A stretch of DNA of 22,334 nucleotides, from NCBI GenBank assembly GCA_910587755.1, contig CAJUNZ010000045.1, positions 1 through 22,334 of the forward strand, read 5' to 3'. The position numbers and the translations under genes are program-made. Under the pieces are notes generated by a model, which did no database searches, was not told the DNA's origin, and was given only the letters and a program-made list of their open reading frames with translations. Below, one piece after another: positions 13,990-22,334 of this stretch (its first letter is position 1; each line of letters opens with the position of its first letter). Source of the stretch: an uncultured Acetatifactor sp. (GTDB taxonomy: Bacteria > Bacillota > Clostridia > Lachnospirales > Lachnospiraceae).

Positions 13990-14718
13990 TCACAGCGGCA
14001 GCAGCACCTCCGTGACAAACACACCCTCCTCGTTCTGCCGGTCCAGAAAACCATGATATTTTTCCACCACTCTGTCCATGCGGATAAGACCATAGCCGTG
14101 ATCCCGGCCGGCCTTGCTGGTCAGGTACAGACGCCCAGCCTTTCTGGGATTTCCTTCTGCGGAATTCATCACATAGATATACAGCTGGCCTTTCAGCACA
14201 TCCATGTACACCCGCAGAAAACGGTTCTTCTCTTCCGACGTCTTCATACAGGCCTCCATGGCATTGTCCATCATATTGCCCACAATAATGCCCAGATCCA
14301 CCTCCGACACAGACAGCCTGTCAGGAACCACAGCCTTGGCCTCCACCTGAATCCCCTTGGACCGGGCAAGAGAGAGCTTGCTGTTCAGCAGCGCATCCAT
14401 TGCCACATTTCCCGTCCTCACGATACTGTCCACGGCCTCCAGATCCGCGTCCAGCTCATTTAAGTATTCCTCCAGCCTGTCGTACTCCCCCAGTGTCAGG
14501 TGAGCCTTCATGGTCTGGATATGTGTCTTCAGGTCATGCCGCCACCCCCTGGTCTGGCGGTACATGTTTTCCACTTCCTCAGTGTGTTTTTGTACCAGAT
14601 CGTTCTGATATCTGGCAATTCTCCTGTCCACCGTCCTCCGGATGAAGAGAACGGCAAAGAGAACACAGAGCCCCATGACCCCTGCAGCCCCCAAAACCAT
14701 CACAATCCCTCTATACAT
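13990..14718 (-). CDS. GHKL (HPK10/AgrC-like) sensor histidine kinase with a single membrane segment
   Basis: 242 residues; AGGAGGAAACG before the ATG, and the start overlaps the end of the response regulator gene by 19 bases. One membrane helix (about 5-26) with no extracellular domain is followed by a coiled linker, the phosphorylation site WRHDLKTH with H61, the N box GNMMDNAMEA (N148, N152) and the G box GYGLIRM near 211. AgrC-type kinases usually have six or seven membrane helices to sense a peptide; this one has lost that input part, so it must sense within the membrane or through a partner. It is expected to phosphorylate the adjacent LytTR regulator. Confidence 0.87.
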   Translation of the reverse strand: MYRGIVMVLGAAGVMGLCVLFAVLFIRRTVDRRIARYQNDLVQKHTEEVENMYRQTRGWRHDLKTHIQTMKAHLTLGEYDRLEEYLNELDADLEAVDSIVRTGNVAMDALLNSKLSLARSKGIQVEAKAVVPDRLSVSEVDLGIIVGNMMDNAMEACMKTSEEKNRFLRVYMDVLKGQLYIYVMNSAEGNPRKAGRLYLTSKAGRDHGYGLIRMDRVVEKYHGFLDRQNEEGVFVTEVLLPL

Positions 14719-15428
14719 CGTTTCCTCCTGAAATAAGCCATAAACCGCCGATTCACCTGCTGATAGAGACGCCTGCTGACAGGAATACTGCTCCCGTCGT
14801 CAAACTCCACGCTTCCCCTGTCTATCCGGCGGATATTGCCGATACGGCACAGGTAGGAACGGTGGCATTTCATAAATTCCTCCGGTTCCAGTAGACCTTC
14901 CATCTCCGAGAGACTCTCCCGCGCCTCCAGCTCCTCCGGCACTTTCACCCGCCCCACGCAGCAGCCTCTGCCCCTGGCCTCCACATAATTAATGCGCTCC
15001 TGACTGATTTTCAGAATCCCCTCTCCCCCGTGCACCGTCACAAAACGCTCCTGTCTCCTGCGCTTCAGCGCTTTTTCCATGCAGCGCTCCAGTTTCTCCT
15101 GACTCAGGGGCTTGACCAGATAATGAAGCGCCTCCACTTCATAGCCCTCCTCCAGATAATCGCTGACCCCGGTGGCAAACACAATCACAATATCCCCATC
15201 CGCCTCCCTGACCCTTCTGGCCAGCTCCATACCGTTTATGCCGGGCATCTGTATGTCCAGAATAAGCACGTCATAATCCCGCTCCTCCTCATACCGGAAC
15301 CAGAAACTCTCCCCGGATCCAAAGGCTTCCACTGTGACAGATCTCTCCTGTCCCCTGCGCCATTCTTCCAGATAATGGACCAACAGATCCCTGTGGGGTT
15401 TTTTGTCCTCGATCACTGCTATTTTCAT
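14700..15428 (-). CDS. LytTR (AgrA-type) response regulator
   Basis: 242 residues from the ATG at 15428, chosen because GGAGG lies eight bases upstream and MKIAVIED is a typical receiver start; a longer frame from 15473 would run into the preceding gene. REC domain: E7/D8, phospho-acceptor D58 in LILDIQMPG, T86 and K106. LytTR DNA-binding domain from about 139, with FMKCHRSYLCRIGNI matching its conserved recognition segment. It starts 11 bases after the stop of the transglutaminase gene, so it belongs to that operon. Likely targets are the repeats at 13906-13934 upstream of the ABC exporter pair. Confidence 0.92.
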   Translation of the reverse strand: MKIAVIEDKKPHRDLLVHYLEEWRRGQERSVTVEAFGSGESFWFRYEEERDYDVLILDIQMPGINGMELARRVREADGDIVIVFATGVSDYLEEGYEVEALHYLVKPLSQEKLERCMEKALKRRRQERFVTVHGGEGILKISQERINYVEARGRGCCVGRVKVPEELEARESLSEMEGLLEPEEFMKCHRSYLCRIGNIRRIDRGSVEFDDGSSIPVSRRLYQQVNRRFMAYFRRKRCIEGL

Positions 15429-15439
15429 GACTTTACCTC

Positions 15440-17899
15440 CTACAGCCGCAGCCTGCAGCGGGCATAAGCCCACCAGTTTTCTCTCCTCAGCAGTTCCAGA
15501 AGCAGCCTGCCTTCCAGAACCGCTTCTCGAACCAGCTCTTCCCCGACCTCTTTTTCCCCATACACCACGCTCTCATATTCTTCCATAAAATGAAGCATTT
15601 CAGCCATATCAAAACTGCCCGGCTCTCCGCCCGGTGCCTTCTGGAAAAACGCCCTCTCCCGCAGTTCCTGCAGGGTTTCCCCAGACTCTCTCTTCAGGCC
15701 CAGCAGGGAAAGGATCTTCAGATTTCGGGAGACCTCCAGGGCAAATCTCTCCTCTGAGCTCATCCTGCCATATCGGTACCGGCGCAGCACACCGGCCCCC
15801 CAGAGCATCAGCAGATATCCTGCCACGGCAGCCAGAAGTCCCGGCGCCGCCAGCCTCCCAAAACCAACGCCTGCACCCTCCTTCTCTGCTTCCGCAGACT
15901 CCTGTTGTCCGGACCAGCCTTCCTCCGGCGCCTCCCTCCCAGGCTCTCTATCCTCAGCCGGATTTCCGACCTCCGGCTTCTCCCCAGTCTCAGGCTGTCT
16001 CAGTTTCCAGGAAGGATACCGCAGCTCCCCGTAACCCGGCGTGGGTTCAAAGGGAACCCAGCCCACTCCCTCAAGATACGCCTCCGGCCAGGCGTGGGCC
16101 ATATTGGAGAAAACGGCGGTCTCCCCCTCCTGCACCGGCACACAAAATCCCTGCACATAACGGGCCGGAATCCCCTCCGCCCTGGCCAAAAGCACAAAAG
16201 CAGTGGCAAAATATGTGCAATACCCCTGCCTGGTTTCCAGAAGAAAATAGTCCAGAAATTCCCCCGCATCCGTAATCTGGTCCGGCAGAGGCCCCGGCGT
16301 CAGCGTATATGTGTAGGAGGAAAGTTCCCTTTCAATCGCCTGCAGCTTCTCCAGATCCGTCCCTGCCTGCTCCGTGATCCGGTCCAAAAAGACAGCCGCC
16401 TCCCGGGACAGCGCAGCCTGACCGGACTGGCCTTCCCCCTGGCGCTGACCATCCTCCCAAAACGACGCCGCTTCCCCAAGATACTTCTCATAAATCTCCT
16501 CTCTGTACTCCTCCAGGGCCCCGGCGCCGTCCCCTTCTTCGCTCCCATACCATCCCCGCAGCTCCTCCAGAACCATCTGATCCGCCCAGGACATCTGCGT
16601 CCCCGGCCATCGCTGCCACAGTGCCTCCATGCCTGAATCCGCAGCCGTCCCCTGCCGCCCGCCCCTTTCTCTGTCCAGGGAGCGCTCCTCAAGAAACCGA
16701 TAGAATTCCTCCAATCCCCCGTTCATCTGAAAATAGTGCAGCTCATACTCCGTCCCATATCCCTGGCACTGTTCCAGCTGCAGACTGCCGCCCCGGCATT
16801 TATAGGCAGGTCCATCCTGGATCTTCCAGGTCTTCAGCGGCACAAACAGACAGCCCGTGGTGAAATCCTGGTATCGGATCCGCAGTACCGCATCCTGCAG
16901 GTAATCACTCCTGTACACCCCTCCAAACTCCCTGGCGGCATCCAGGGTTTCCGCCGCATCCAAAAGCATCTCCGCAGAATCCCCCTGGTATTTCTGCCCC
17001 CATCCCCTGCCGTCAAATACATTGTACACTGCCCCTGTGAGATATACCGTTCCAGGACTGCCGCTCAGAAGCTCTAAGGTCATAACTTCCCGCTCCTCTT
17101 CCAGGAGCCCTGCCCCCAGTTCCCCCTGGTCTGAAAAACCGCTGAAAGCCATCCCAAAACCTTCTCCGCCGCCCCAGGACAGCTTCTGCCCCCAGGATGA
17201 AAGGGTCTCCCGCAGCAGCCTGTAGATATTTTTTGCCCACAGCCATTGACAGGGCTCCTCCGGCAGGGGGATACTTCCCATAAGCAGCAGATACAGGGCC
17301 AGAAAGGGCAGAATCCGCAGCATATATGCCCTGGCGCTCCCCAAGCGGACCTTTTTCCACCGCTCCTGAAGCCATTCCACATACGCCCAGACCACATAGC
17401 AGAGCCCAAACGCCATCCCCAGGTGGGAAAGCTTCCTTCCCTGCACCATACATAACACCGCCCCTGCCGACAGAAACACTGCCGCAAGCCTCTTCAGGCG
17501 CGGCAGCTTTTCCAAAAGCACCTGGGCCAGGTAGCACAGCGCAACCAGCAGGGCAGTGTGCAGGTATGGATAACCTTCCTCCGGCCCAGAACCTGCCCCT
17601 TCCATAAGCCAAGGAACATACCGCCCCAGAAAATCCAGGCTCTCCCCCGGTCCCACCAGCCACACTGCTGTTCCCAGCACAGACACCGCCCCTGACAGGC
17701 AGAGGAGCTTTCCCCGCAGAGGCAGAAAATTTACCCCCGCCAGAACCCCCAGAACCGCCCAGGCCTCCAGCACCAGCCCGGCCGTCAATTCCCCCAGGCC
17801 AAGAAACCCTTCTCCCCCAAACAGGACCACGCCCACAAGAAGTCCCCCGTTTGCCAGGCGGTATACTCCTTTTTCCCCAAAACGAACTATCCCCGCCAT
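15440..17899 (-). CDS. transglutaminase-like membrane protein (TgpA type)
   Basis: 819 residues from the ATG at 17899, which overlaps the stop of the DUF58 gene as TGATG; a GTG one codon upstream is an alternative start. The N-terminal 210 residues contain about six membrane helices. A large outside region follows with a transglutaminase core: C561 in TRQGYCTYFATAF, H602 in MAHAWPEAY, and E618 in the FEPTPGY segment where the acidic residue of the triad sits. One more membrane helix near 693-712 precedes a C-terminal cytosolic DUF4129-like tail. The layout matches the MoxR-DUF58-TgpA modules found widely in bacteria. The reaction (protease, peptidase or cross-linking) is not established for this group; it should act at the outer face of the membrane. 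Confidence 0.88.
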   Translation of the reverse strand: MAGIVRFGEKGVYRLANGGLLVGVVLFGGEGFLGLGELTAGLVLEAWAVLGVLAGVNFLPLRGKLLCLSGAVSVLGTAVWLVGPGESLDFLGRYVPWLMEGAGSGPEEGYPYLHTALLVALCYLAQVLLEKLPRLKRLAAVFLSAGAVLCMVQGRKLSHLGMAFGLCYVVWAYVEWLQERWKKVRLGSARAYMLRILPFLALYLLLMGSIPLPEEPCQWLWAKNIYRLLRETLSSWGQKLSWGGGEGFGMAFSGFSDQGELGAGLLEEEREVMTLELLSGSPGTVYLTGAVYNVFDGRGWGQKYQGDSAEMLLDAAETLDAAREFGGVYRSDYLQDAVLRIRYQDFTTGCLFVPLKTWKIQDGPAYKCRGGSLQLEQCQGYGTEYELHYFQMNGGLEEFYRFLEERSLDRERGGRQGTAADSGMEALWQRWPGTQMSWADQMVLEELRGWYGSEEGDGAGALEEYREEIYEKYLGEAASFWEDGQRQGEGQSGQAALSREAAVFLDRITEQAGTDLEKLQAIERELSSYTYTLTPGPLPDQITDAGEFLDYFLLETRQGYCTYFATAFVLLARAEGIPARYVQGFCVPVQEGETAVFSNMAHAWPEAYLEGVGWVPFEPTPGYGELRYPSWKLRQPETGEKPEVGNPAEDREPGREAPEEGWSGQQESAEAEKEGAGVGFGRLAAPGLLAAVAGYLLMLWGAGVLRRYRYGRMSSEERFALEVSRNLKILSLLGLKRESGETLQELRERAFFQKAPGGEPGSFDMAEMLHFMEEYESVVYGEKEVGEELVREAVLEGRLLLELLRRENWWAYARCRLRL

Positions 17900-19062
17900 C
17901 ACAATACTCCCTCCAGCACCCCATCCAGAGGCACCTGCACAACCTTTCTTCTGCCGTCCCCCTGCCTGATATAGACCTCCTGACTGCGGTCCGTGACGGC
18001 ATAGAGCACTGCCAGAAGACCTTCTTCCGCCAGACGCCCGCTGAGCTCCATGATCCTTTCGTTGAGCTCATGAAAAATAAAAAGCCCTATTCTGCCGTCC
18101 CGGAACACACCGCCCCACAGCATCTGCTCCAGCGTTCCCAGACAGTCTTCTCCCGGGTCAAACACCACCCTGTCCACTTCCTGGTAGAAGGCGTCAAACT
18201 CCCTCATTCCCCGCACCTGCCGCCGCTGAAGCCCCCCCTGCCCATAACACACGGAAAAAGCCATCTCCTTCCCTGCAAGAAAAAATCCCAGCGCCAGCAG
18301 CACCTCCAGCATTTTGTTTTCCAGAGGCAGATAAACATTCCTGTCCCCGCTGTGGCGGGTCATATCGCAGAAAAGAAAGATTCCCTGCTTCTCCTCCCCC
18401 ATCCTGGTCCTGACCTTCAGCTTTCCCTCCCTGGCAGCGGCCTTCCAATGCACCTGTTTCATGGGATCCCCCGGCACATAATCCCTCACCACCACATCCG
18501 GATCCTGGCCGCCGGAGGCCTCTCTCTGAAGCACCGCCTGGAATTCCTCCAGACTTTTCAGCTCTCCCAGAGATATCACCCGGGGGCTCACCAGCGCTTT
18601 GACCGTGCCGGGATTGGGGTAACAGACCCGAAACAATCCCAGAAAATCCGTCACCACCACTTCCTTTACGCCCACTTCATATTCCCCCCGGCAGCGGCAC
18701 AGAATCCTGGTCTCAAAGGAAAAACGATCTCCGGGAAGCAGCTCGTATTCTGTGTCCCCGGGAAGATCCTCCACATAAGAAAAGTCCGAAAAAAGCCTGA
18801 TACTCACACTGGCATATGCGAAAAAATCTTCATTTTTCAGAATAAAAAGATAGGACTCCGGACGGCCGCAGACCATGGTGCGGCTGCCGATCTCCTGATA
18901 GATTTTAAACCGGCAGTAGACACAGGCGATATACCCCAGGCAGACCAGGGGCAGCAGGCTCACACCGAAAAAGAAGCCGTAGCTCACCGCTCCGCCGTAG
19001 AAAGTAATGGCCGCCAGAGACAAGATCCAAAGCCCGAAAAACATCCATCTGCGCATTTTCAT
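17899..19062 (-). CDS. DUF58 domain protein
   Basis: 387 residues. Two N-terminal membrane helices (about 7-24 and 28-48), then a beta-rich region and the DUF58 signature RDYVPGDPMKQVHWKAAA at about 193-210, leading into a von Willebrand A-like strand GIFLFCDMT near 227-235. It lies between MoxR (34-base gap) and the transglutaminase gene (one-base overlap), the standard order for this module. Members are thought to be membrane-anchored partners that a MoxR ATPase remodels or inserts with a cofactor; the exact role is unknown. The ribosome binding site is weak (GGGAATAGG), so translation may depend on coupling. Confidence 0.9.
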   Translation of the reverse strand: MKMRRWMFFGLWILSLAAITFYGGAVSYGFFFGVSLLPLVCLGYIACVYCRFKIYQEIGSRTMVCGRPESYLFILKNEDFFAYASVSIRLFSDFSYVEDLPGDTEYELLPGDRFSFETRILCRCRGEYEVGVKEVVVTDFLGLFRVCYPNPGTVKALVSPRVISLGELKSLEEFQAVLQREASGGQDPDVVVRDYVPGDPMKQVHWKAAAREGKLKVRTRMGEEKQGIFLFCDMTRHSGDRNVYLPLENKMLEVLLALGFFLAGKEMAFSVCYGQGGLQRRQVRGMREFDAFYQEVDRVVFDPGEDCLGTLEQMLWGGVFRDGRIGLFIFHELNERIMELSGRLAEEGLLAVLYAVTDRSQEVYIRQGDGRRKVVQVPLDGVLEGVL

Positions 19063-19096
19063 CCTATTCCCACACTTTCTCTCTTCCCGGACAGAC

Positions 19097-20035
19097 TCAG
19101 ACAGGTACCTTCGCCTTCAAAATAAGGCTCTGCAGAACAGCCCCGCCGTCCGCCTTCTGCACCCTGGCCTCGGAGGACAAGGTCAGCCGGTGCAGCAACA
19201 CCTGCCGGGCAACGGCCTTCACATCATCGGGCTTCACATAATCCCTCCCCAACAGAAAAGCTTTCCCCTGGGAGGCGCGCAGAAGCGCCAGAAGCGCTCT
19301 GGGACTGGCCCCCAGCACAAAGCGCGGCTCCTGCCTTGTGAGCGCCACCAGATCTTCCATATATCCCAGCACAGATTCCCGCACCTTCACAGCCCTCACC
19401 TGCTCTTTCATTCTCAGCACATCTTCCCCACAGCATACCGCCTCCACTCTCTGTGGGGTTCGCCCTGCCAGGAACTGTTCTGCCATGCGGATCTCCTCCG
19501 CCCTTCCCGGATATCCTATGGACAGCCTCATCATAAAGCGGTCCATCTGCGCCTCGGGCAGTGGGTATGTGCCCAGAAATTCCACCGGATTCTGAGTGGC
19601 AATAACCATAAAAGGACGGGGCAGTCCGTGAACCGTTCCATCCACTGTCACCTGCCCCTCCGCCATAGCTTCCAGGAGGCTTGCCTGGGTCTTGGGGGCC
19701 GTCCGGTTGATCTCGTCCGCCAGAAGAATCTGGGTCATAACCCCGCCGGAACGGTATTCAAATTCACAGGTCTTTCCATTGTAGACAGATACCCCAACCA
19801 CATCTCCCGGCAGCGTATCCGGCGTAAACTGGATCCTTCCGAAGCTGCACTCCATGCTTCTGGCAAGGGTTTTTGCCAGGGTGGTTTTCCCCACTCCGGG
19901 CACGTCCTCCAGCAGCACATGCCCTCCTCCCAGCAGGCAGACCAGCAGATTCTCCACCACCTCTTCCCTGCCCACAAAAACACTGTTGATATTCTCTTCC
20001 AGTTTCTTCGCCAGTTCAAATCCATCCATGTACAT
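19097..20035 (-). CDS. MoxR family AAA+ ATPase
   Basis: 312 residues. Walker A VPGVGKTT at about 45-52, Walker B ILLADE near 103-108 followed by INRTAPKTQASLLEAM, and sensor 1 in FMVIATQNPVEF. The C-terminal half carries the MoxR lid helices. MoxR ATPases act as chaperone-like hexamers on a VWA-domain partner, here most likely the DUF58 protein encoded next. First gene of the operon. ATG codons at 20035 and 20029 are both possible; AAGGG sits at better spacing for the second, which would shorten the protein by two residues. Confidence 0.93.
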   Translation of the reverse strand: MYMDGFELAKKLEENINSVFVGREEVVENLLVCLLGGGHVLLEDVPGVGKTTLAKTLARSMECSFGRIQFTPDTLPGDVVGVSVYNGKTCEFEYRSGGVMTQILLADEINRTAPKTQASLLEAMAEGQVTVDGTVHGLPRPFMVIATQNPVEFLGTYPLPEAQMDRFMMRLSIGYPGRAEEIRMAEQFLAGRTPQRVEAVCCGEDVLRMKEQVRAVKVRESVLGYMEDLVALTRQEPRFVLGASPRALLALLRASQGKAFLLGRDYVKPDDVKAVARQVLLHRLTLSSEARVQKADGGAVLQSLILKAKVPV

Positions 20036-20121
20036 CCCTTCTTCCTTTTCCGCAATTCTTTATCCTCACTTCCGGCACGCAAAAAACACATCCGGCCGCG
20101 TCTCTTCTGACCTTTGCCCCC

Positions 20122-20150
20122 ATTATACACCGGATCCCCCAGTTTGATAA
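20122..20150 (-). promoter_or_regulatory. promoter of the MoxR-DUF58-transglutaminase-regulator-kinase operon
   Basis: On the minus strand TTATCA (20150-20145), 17 bases, then perfect TATAAT (20127-20122). The predicted start near 20115 leaves an 80-base leader. I see no clear further promoter before the kinase stop, which supports one five-gene transcript. Confidence 0.6.
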
Positions 20151-20211
20151 CAGCCAATGTCACTAAATCAGAGTTTTCCAATCAGTCCTCTCACCTTTTG
20201 CACACTGCCTG

Positions 20212-20240
20212 TTTTCAGGTTCGCGGATTTGTGGTATATT
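20212..20240 (+). promoter_or_regulatory. promoter of the beta-CASP gene
   Basis: TTTTCA (20212-20217), 17 bases, then TATATT (20235-20240) with a TGG extended element. The start near 20247 gives a leader of about 90 bases. It is divergent from the MoxR operon promoter. Confidence 0.5.
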
Positions 20241-20269
20241 TTATGGAAGGGGATAAAACTGTCTGTAAG

Positions 20270-20291
20270 GTGCCCCGAAAGATTTCGGCAC
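20270..20291 (+). promoter_or_regulatory. hairpin in the 5' leader of the beta-CASP gene
   Basis: GTGCC pairs with GGCAC and GAAA with TTTC, with a two-base C bulge and a tight loop. No T tract follows, so it is not a terminator. It could be a stability or autoregulation element for a nuclease mRNA. Confidence 0.35.
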
Positions 20292-20337
20292 AGGCAAAAA
20301 GCAGTCGAATACAGGGGCGGAAAGGATATAAAAAATT

Positions 20338-22334
20338 ATGGAGTTTCATTTTCTTGGCGGAGCTATGGAGATAGGAGGCAGCTGCATTTATGTCCGGATT
20401 GCCGGAAAGGGAATCCTTATGGACTGCGGCATACGGCAGTCCGGCACCAAGGACCCCATACCGGATTTCCGCACAGTGCAGGAGAACGGCGGCGTGGACG
20501 CCATCCTGATAAGCCACGCCCATATGGACCACATCGGCACCCTGCCCATCATCAGCAGGGCCTACCCTGCCGCCCCCATATACATGACGGCCATGACAGC
20601 GGACCTGACCCAGGTGCTGCTGTATGACAGCCTGAAAATAATGAACAGCAGGGAGGACGAGATTCCCCACTACTCCCAGCAGGATGTGCTGGCCATGCTG
20701 AATCGCATCCGCACTGTGGGGTTCCAGACCCCCTGCCCCCTCTTTGAAGGATTTACCCTGACCTGTTATCCGGCAGGCCATATCGCCGGGGCCGCCTGCC
20801 TCTACCTGGTCACGGAAGAGGGAAGTCTCTTCTATTCCGGCGACTTTTCCGCTTTCTCCCAGCGCACCATCGAGGGAATCCGCATCCCCAGGCTGCGCCC
20901 GGATGTGGCCATCCTGGAATCCACCTACGGCAGCAGGCTTCACGCCAACAGGCAGGTGGAGGAAAAACGGCTCACAGAGCTGGTGGGAGAATGTGTCCGC
21001 CAGAAGAAAAAAGTGCTGATCCCCGCCTTCGCCCTGGGCCGGGCCCAGGAAGTGCTGCTTCTCCTGCGGGGAGCCATTCAGAACCAGGAGATCCCTCCTG
21101 TGCCGGTGTATGTGGACGGCATGGTCCGGGATATCAACCGCATGTACACCAGAAACCCTACATACCTGAAAAATTCTCTGGGCAGGCGCATCCTGAAGGG
21201 AATAGAACCTTTTTACACAGAAGAGATTCGGGCTGTGGCCCCTTCCCAGGACAGGGCGGCGCTTCTGTCCGAAAGCGGCCCTATGGTGCTCCTCTCCAGC
21301 TCCGGCATGCTCACCGGAGGCCCCAGCGCCCAGTATGCAAAGGCCCTGGCTCCCTCCGAAAATGCCTGTATCATTATCACAGGATACCAGGATGAAGAAT
21401 CCCCGGGAAGGCAGCTCTTGAACCTGTTGGAAAATCCTGACGCAGGGACTCTCACGGTAAACGGCTCCATGGTCCCTGTGAAATGCCATGTTGAGCAGGT
21501 GGGGTTGTCCGCCCACGGTGACAAATCAGAGATCACTGCCCTTCTGGAACGGCTCTCTCCCCGGCATGTATTTCTGGTACACGGAAATCCGGAAGTGATA
21601 CAGGAGCTGGGAGGGGAACTTGCCGCCGCAGACTATCGCCGGCAGGTCTATCTGCCCCAGTGCGGCCAGTCCTATGAGCTCTCCCTGCACGCAAAAAGGA
21701 AACAGCTTTCCTCCCAGCTCCCCCACACCATGGGGATGGAAAACCCTTTTACCCGGGAGGGTGAAAAACTTCTCTGGGATTTCTGGCAGAAGCACTATCC
21801 GGGCAAAACCTTCTCCCTGTGGCAGGTTGCCAGTATCTGGCATGGAAAAATGGCCTCGGTGGAGGATTCCATTCTTCAGAATATGCAGCGCATCCTTCTG
21901 GAAAGCCCTTATTTTTCTCTCAACCCAAAGCGGCTCTTCCTTTTTGAGGCTAATACCCCGGAGGACATCGCCCAGGCCCTGGCCCCAAAAGAGATGACGC
22001 AGCAGGATCTGGCAGAACGGATCAGGGACACTTTCTCGGATTTTTCTTACCGGAAAATCAATTTCCACAACGACCGGCGGGAGATCCTTCTGCAGTTTGA
22101 CTATCCCGACGCCCAGAATGGGGAAGCCTTCAGCGCAAAGGCGGAGCGTTTCGCCGCCCAATGGGGCTGGACCGTAAGACTCAACCCCTCCATGAACCAC
22201 AATGCCGCCCTCCTGCTGCTCACATCCCTTTTTGGGGAGAGACTGTCCAAAACTTCCTACTACCCGGAGCGGAAGTGTTATGCGGTCACACTGCTGCCAG
22301 AAAAGGGAGCTTTCGAAGACGACCATCCTGGCAG
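20338..22334 (+). CDS. beta-CASP metallo-beta-lactamase-fold RNase with long C-terminal extension (partial)
   Basis: Open from the ATG at 20338 to the right edge, 665 residues without a stop. The metal site is complete: SHAHMDH (H60, H62, D64, H65), AGHIAG with H148 and YSGDFS with D169. The beta-CASP motifs follow: A, E194 in LESTYG; B, H393 in LSAHGD; C, H415 in VHGNPE. This places it with CPSF73/TTHA0252-type zinc-dependent RNases, cytosolic endo- or exonucleases of RNA. The catalytic part ends near 430, where many bacterial homologues stop or nearly so. At least 235 further residues follow, including a helical stretch (about 460-560) and a beta-rich segment (KINFHNDRREILLQFDYPD) that I cannot assign. 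The ribosome binding site is weak (AAAGGA, 11 bases away). Confidence 0.87.
   Translation, partial: MEFHFLGGAMEIGGSCIYVRIAGKGILMDCGIRQSGTKDPIPDFRTVQENGGVDAILISHAHMDHIGTLPIISRAYPAAPIYMTAMTADLTQVLLYDSLKIMNSREDEIPHYSQQDVLAMLNRIRTVGFQTPCPLFEGFTLTCYPAGHIAGAACLYLVTEEGSLFYSGDFSAFSQRTIEGIRIPRLRPDVAILESTYGSRLHANRQVEEKRLTELVGECVRQKKKVLIPAFALGRAQEVLLLLRGAIQNQEIPPVPVYVDGMVRDINRMYTRNPTYLKNSLGRRILKGIEPFYTEEIRAVAPSQDRAALLSESGPMVLLSSSGMLTGGPSAQYAKALAPSENACIIITGYQDEESPGRQLLNLLENPDAGTLTVNGSMVPVKCHVEQVGLSAHGDKSEITALLERLSPRHVFLVHGNPEVIQELGGELAAADYRRQVYLPQCGQSYELSLHAKRKQLSSQLPHTMGMENPFTREGEKLLWDFWQKHYPGKTFSLWQVASIWHGKMASVEDSILQNMQRILLESPYFSLNPKRLFLFEANTPEDIAQALAPKEMTQQDLAERIRDTFSDFSYRKINFHNDRREILLQFDYPDAQNGEAFSAKAERFAAQWGWTVRLNPSMNHNAALLLLTSLFGERLSKTSYYPERKCYAVTLLPEKGAFEDDHPG

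Noticed and set aside
17013..18071. 352-codon minus-strand open frame
   Set aside because: Shifted frame over the transglutaminase and DUF58 genes, Gly/Arg/Trp-rich with no domain.
17851..19125. 424-codon plus-strand open frame
   Set aside because: Antisense to the DUF58 gene; composition (His, Pro, Gln) is typical of a reverse-strand shadow.
20215..21516. 433-codon minus-strand open frame
   Set aside because: It lies opposite the beta-CASP gene, whose catalytic motifs are complete. The translation is low in recognisable motifs and rich in His/Gly, as expected from an antisense frame.
1..22334. CRISPR array, tRNA, rRNA, insertion sequence or prophage
   Set aside because: No regularly spaced repeats, cloverleaf-like ends, conserved rRNA cores, transposase or phage genes seen.

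Overview
The window looks like a chromosomal segment from a gut-type Clostridia, most likely Lachnospiraceae. This is inferred from the gene families present (DegV, DUF4869, a LytTR response regulator with a GHKL kinase, a Smr-less MutS2 relative), from strong AAGGAGG-type ribosome binding sites and sigma-A promoters with extended -10 elements, and from fairly GC-rich coding sequence. I see no rRNA, tRNA, CRISPR array, intact insertion sequence or phage module.

Layout from left to right. (1) Positions 1-1562, minus strand: the N-terminal 520 residues of an ABC exporter that runs off the left edge. It starts with a PH-like domain and a four-cysteine zinc ribbon. Its long leader has a consensus promoter, a 22-codon leader ORF and an attenuator-like terminator. 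(2) 2115-3877: a HAD-IIA phosphatase (+) convergent with a DegV lipid-binding protein (-). (3) 4197-5605: a visibly AT-rich, translationally coupled pair with its own near-consensus promoter, coding for a DUF4869 protein and a P-loop ATPase with a possible TOPRIM-like second half. This is the best candidate for an undescribed system. (4) 5748-6560: a LacX-type aldose 1-epimerase (+), sharing a two-way terminator with (5) a MutS2-like ATPase without a Smr domain (6642-8630, -). About 620 bases of gene-free but highly structured sequence precede it: a strong promoter, a 12-codon ORF, hairpins and two tandem terminators. (6) 9255-9914, minus: an HTH-REC regulator interrupted by an in-frame TAG.

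(7) 10104-20035 is one long minus-strand block. MoxR ATPase, DUF58 protein, transglutaminase-like membrane protein, LytTR response regulator and GHKL histidine kinase are joined by short gaps or overlaps, from a promoter at 20122-20150. After a 185-base gap that contains a promoter and possible LytTR-binding repeats come two ABC exporter half-transporters. The simplest reading is that an envelope-acting MoxR/DUF58/transglutaminase module is co-expressed with a two-component system that controls the exporter downstream. (8) 20338 to the right edge, plus: a beta-CASP metallo-beta-lactamase-fold nuclease with an unusually long C-terminal extension, divergent from the MoxR operon.

All family calls come from reading motifs in the translated sequence. 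No database search, folding program or expression data were available.
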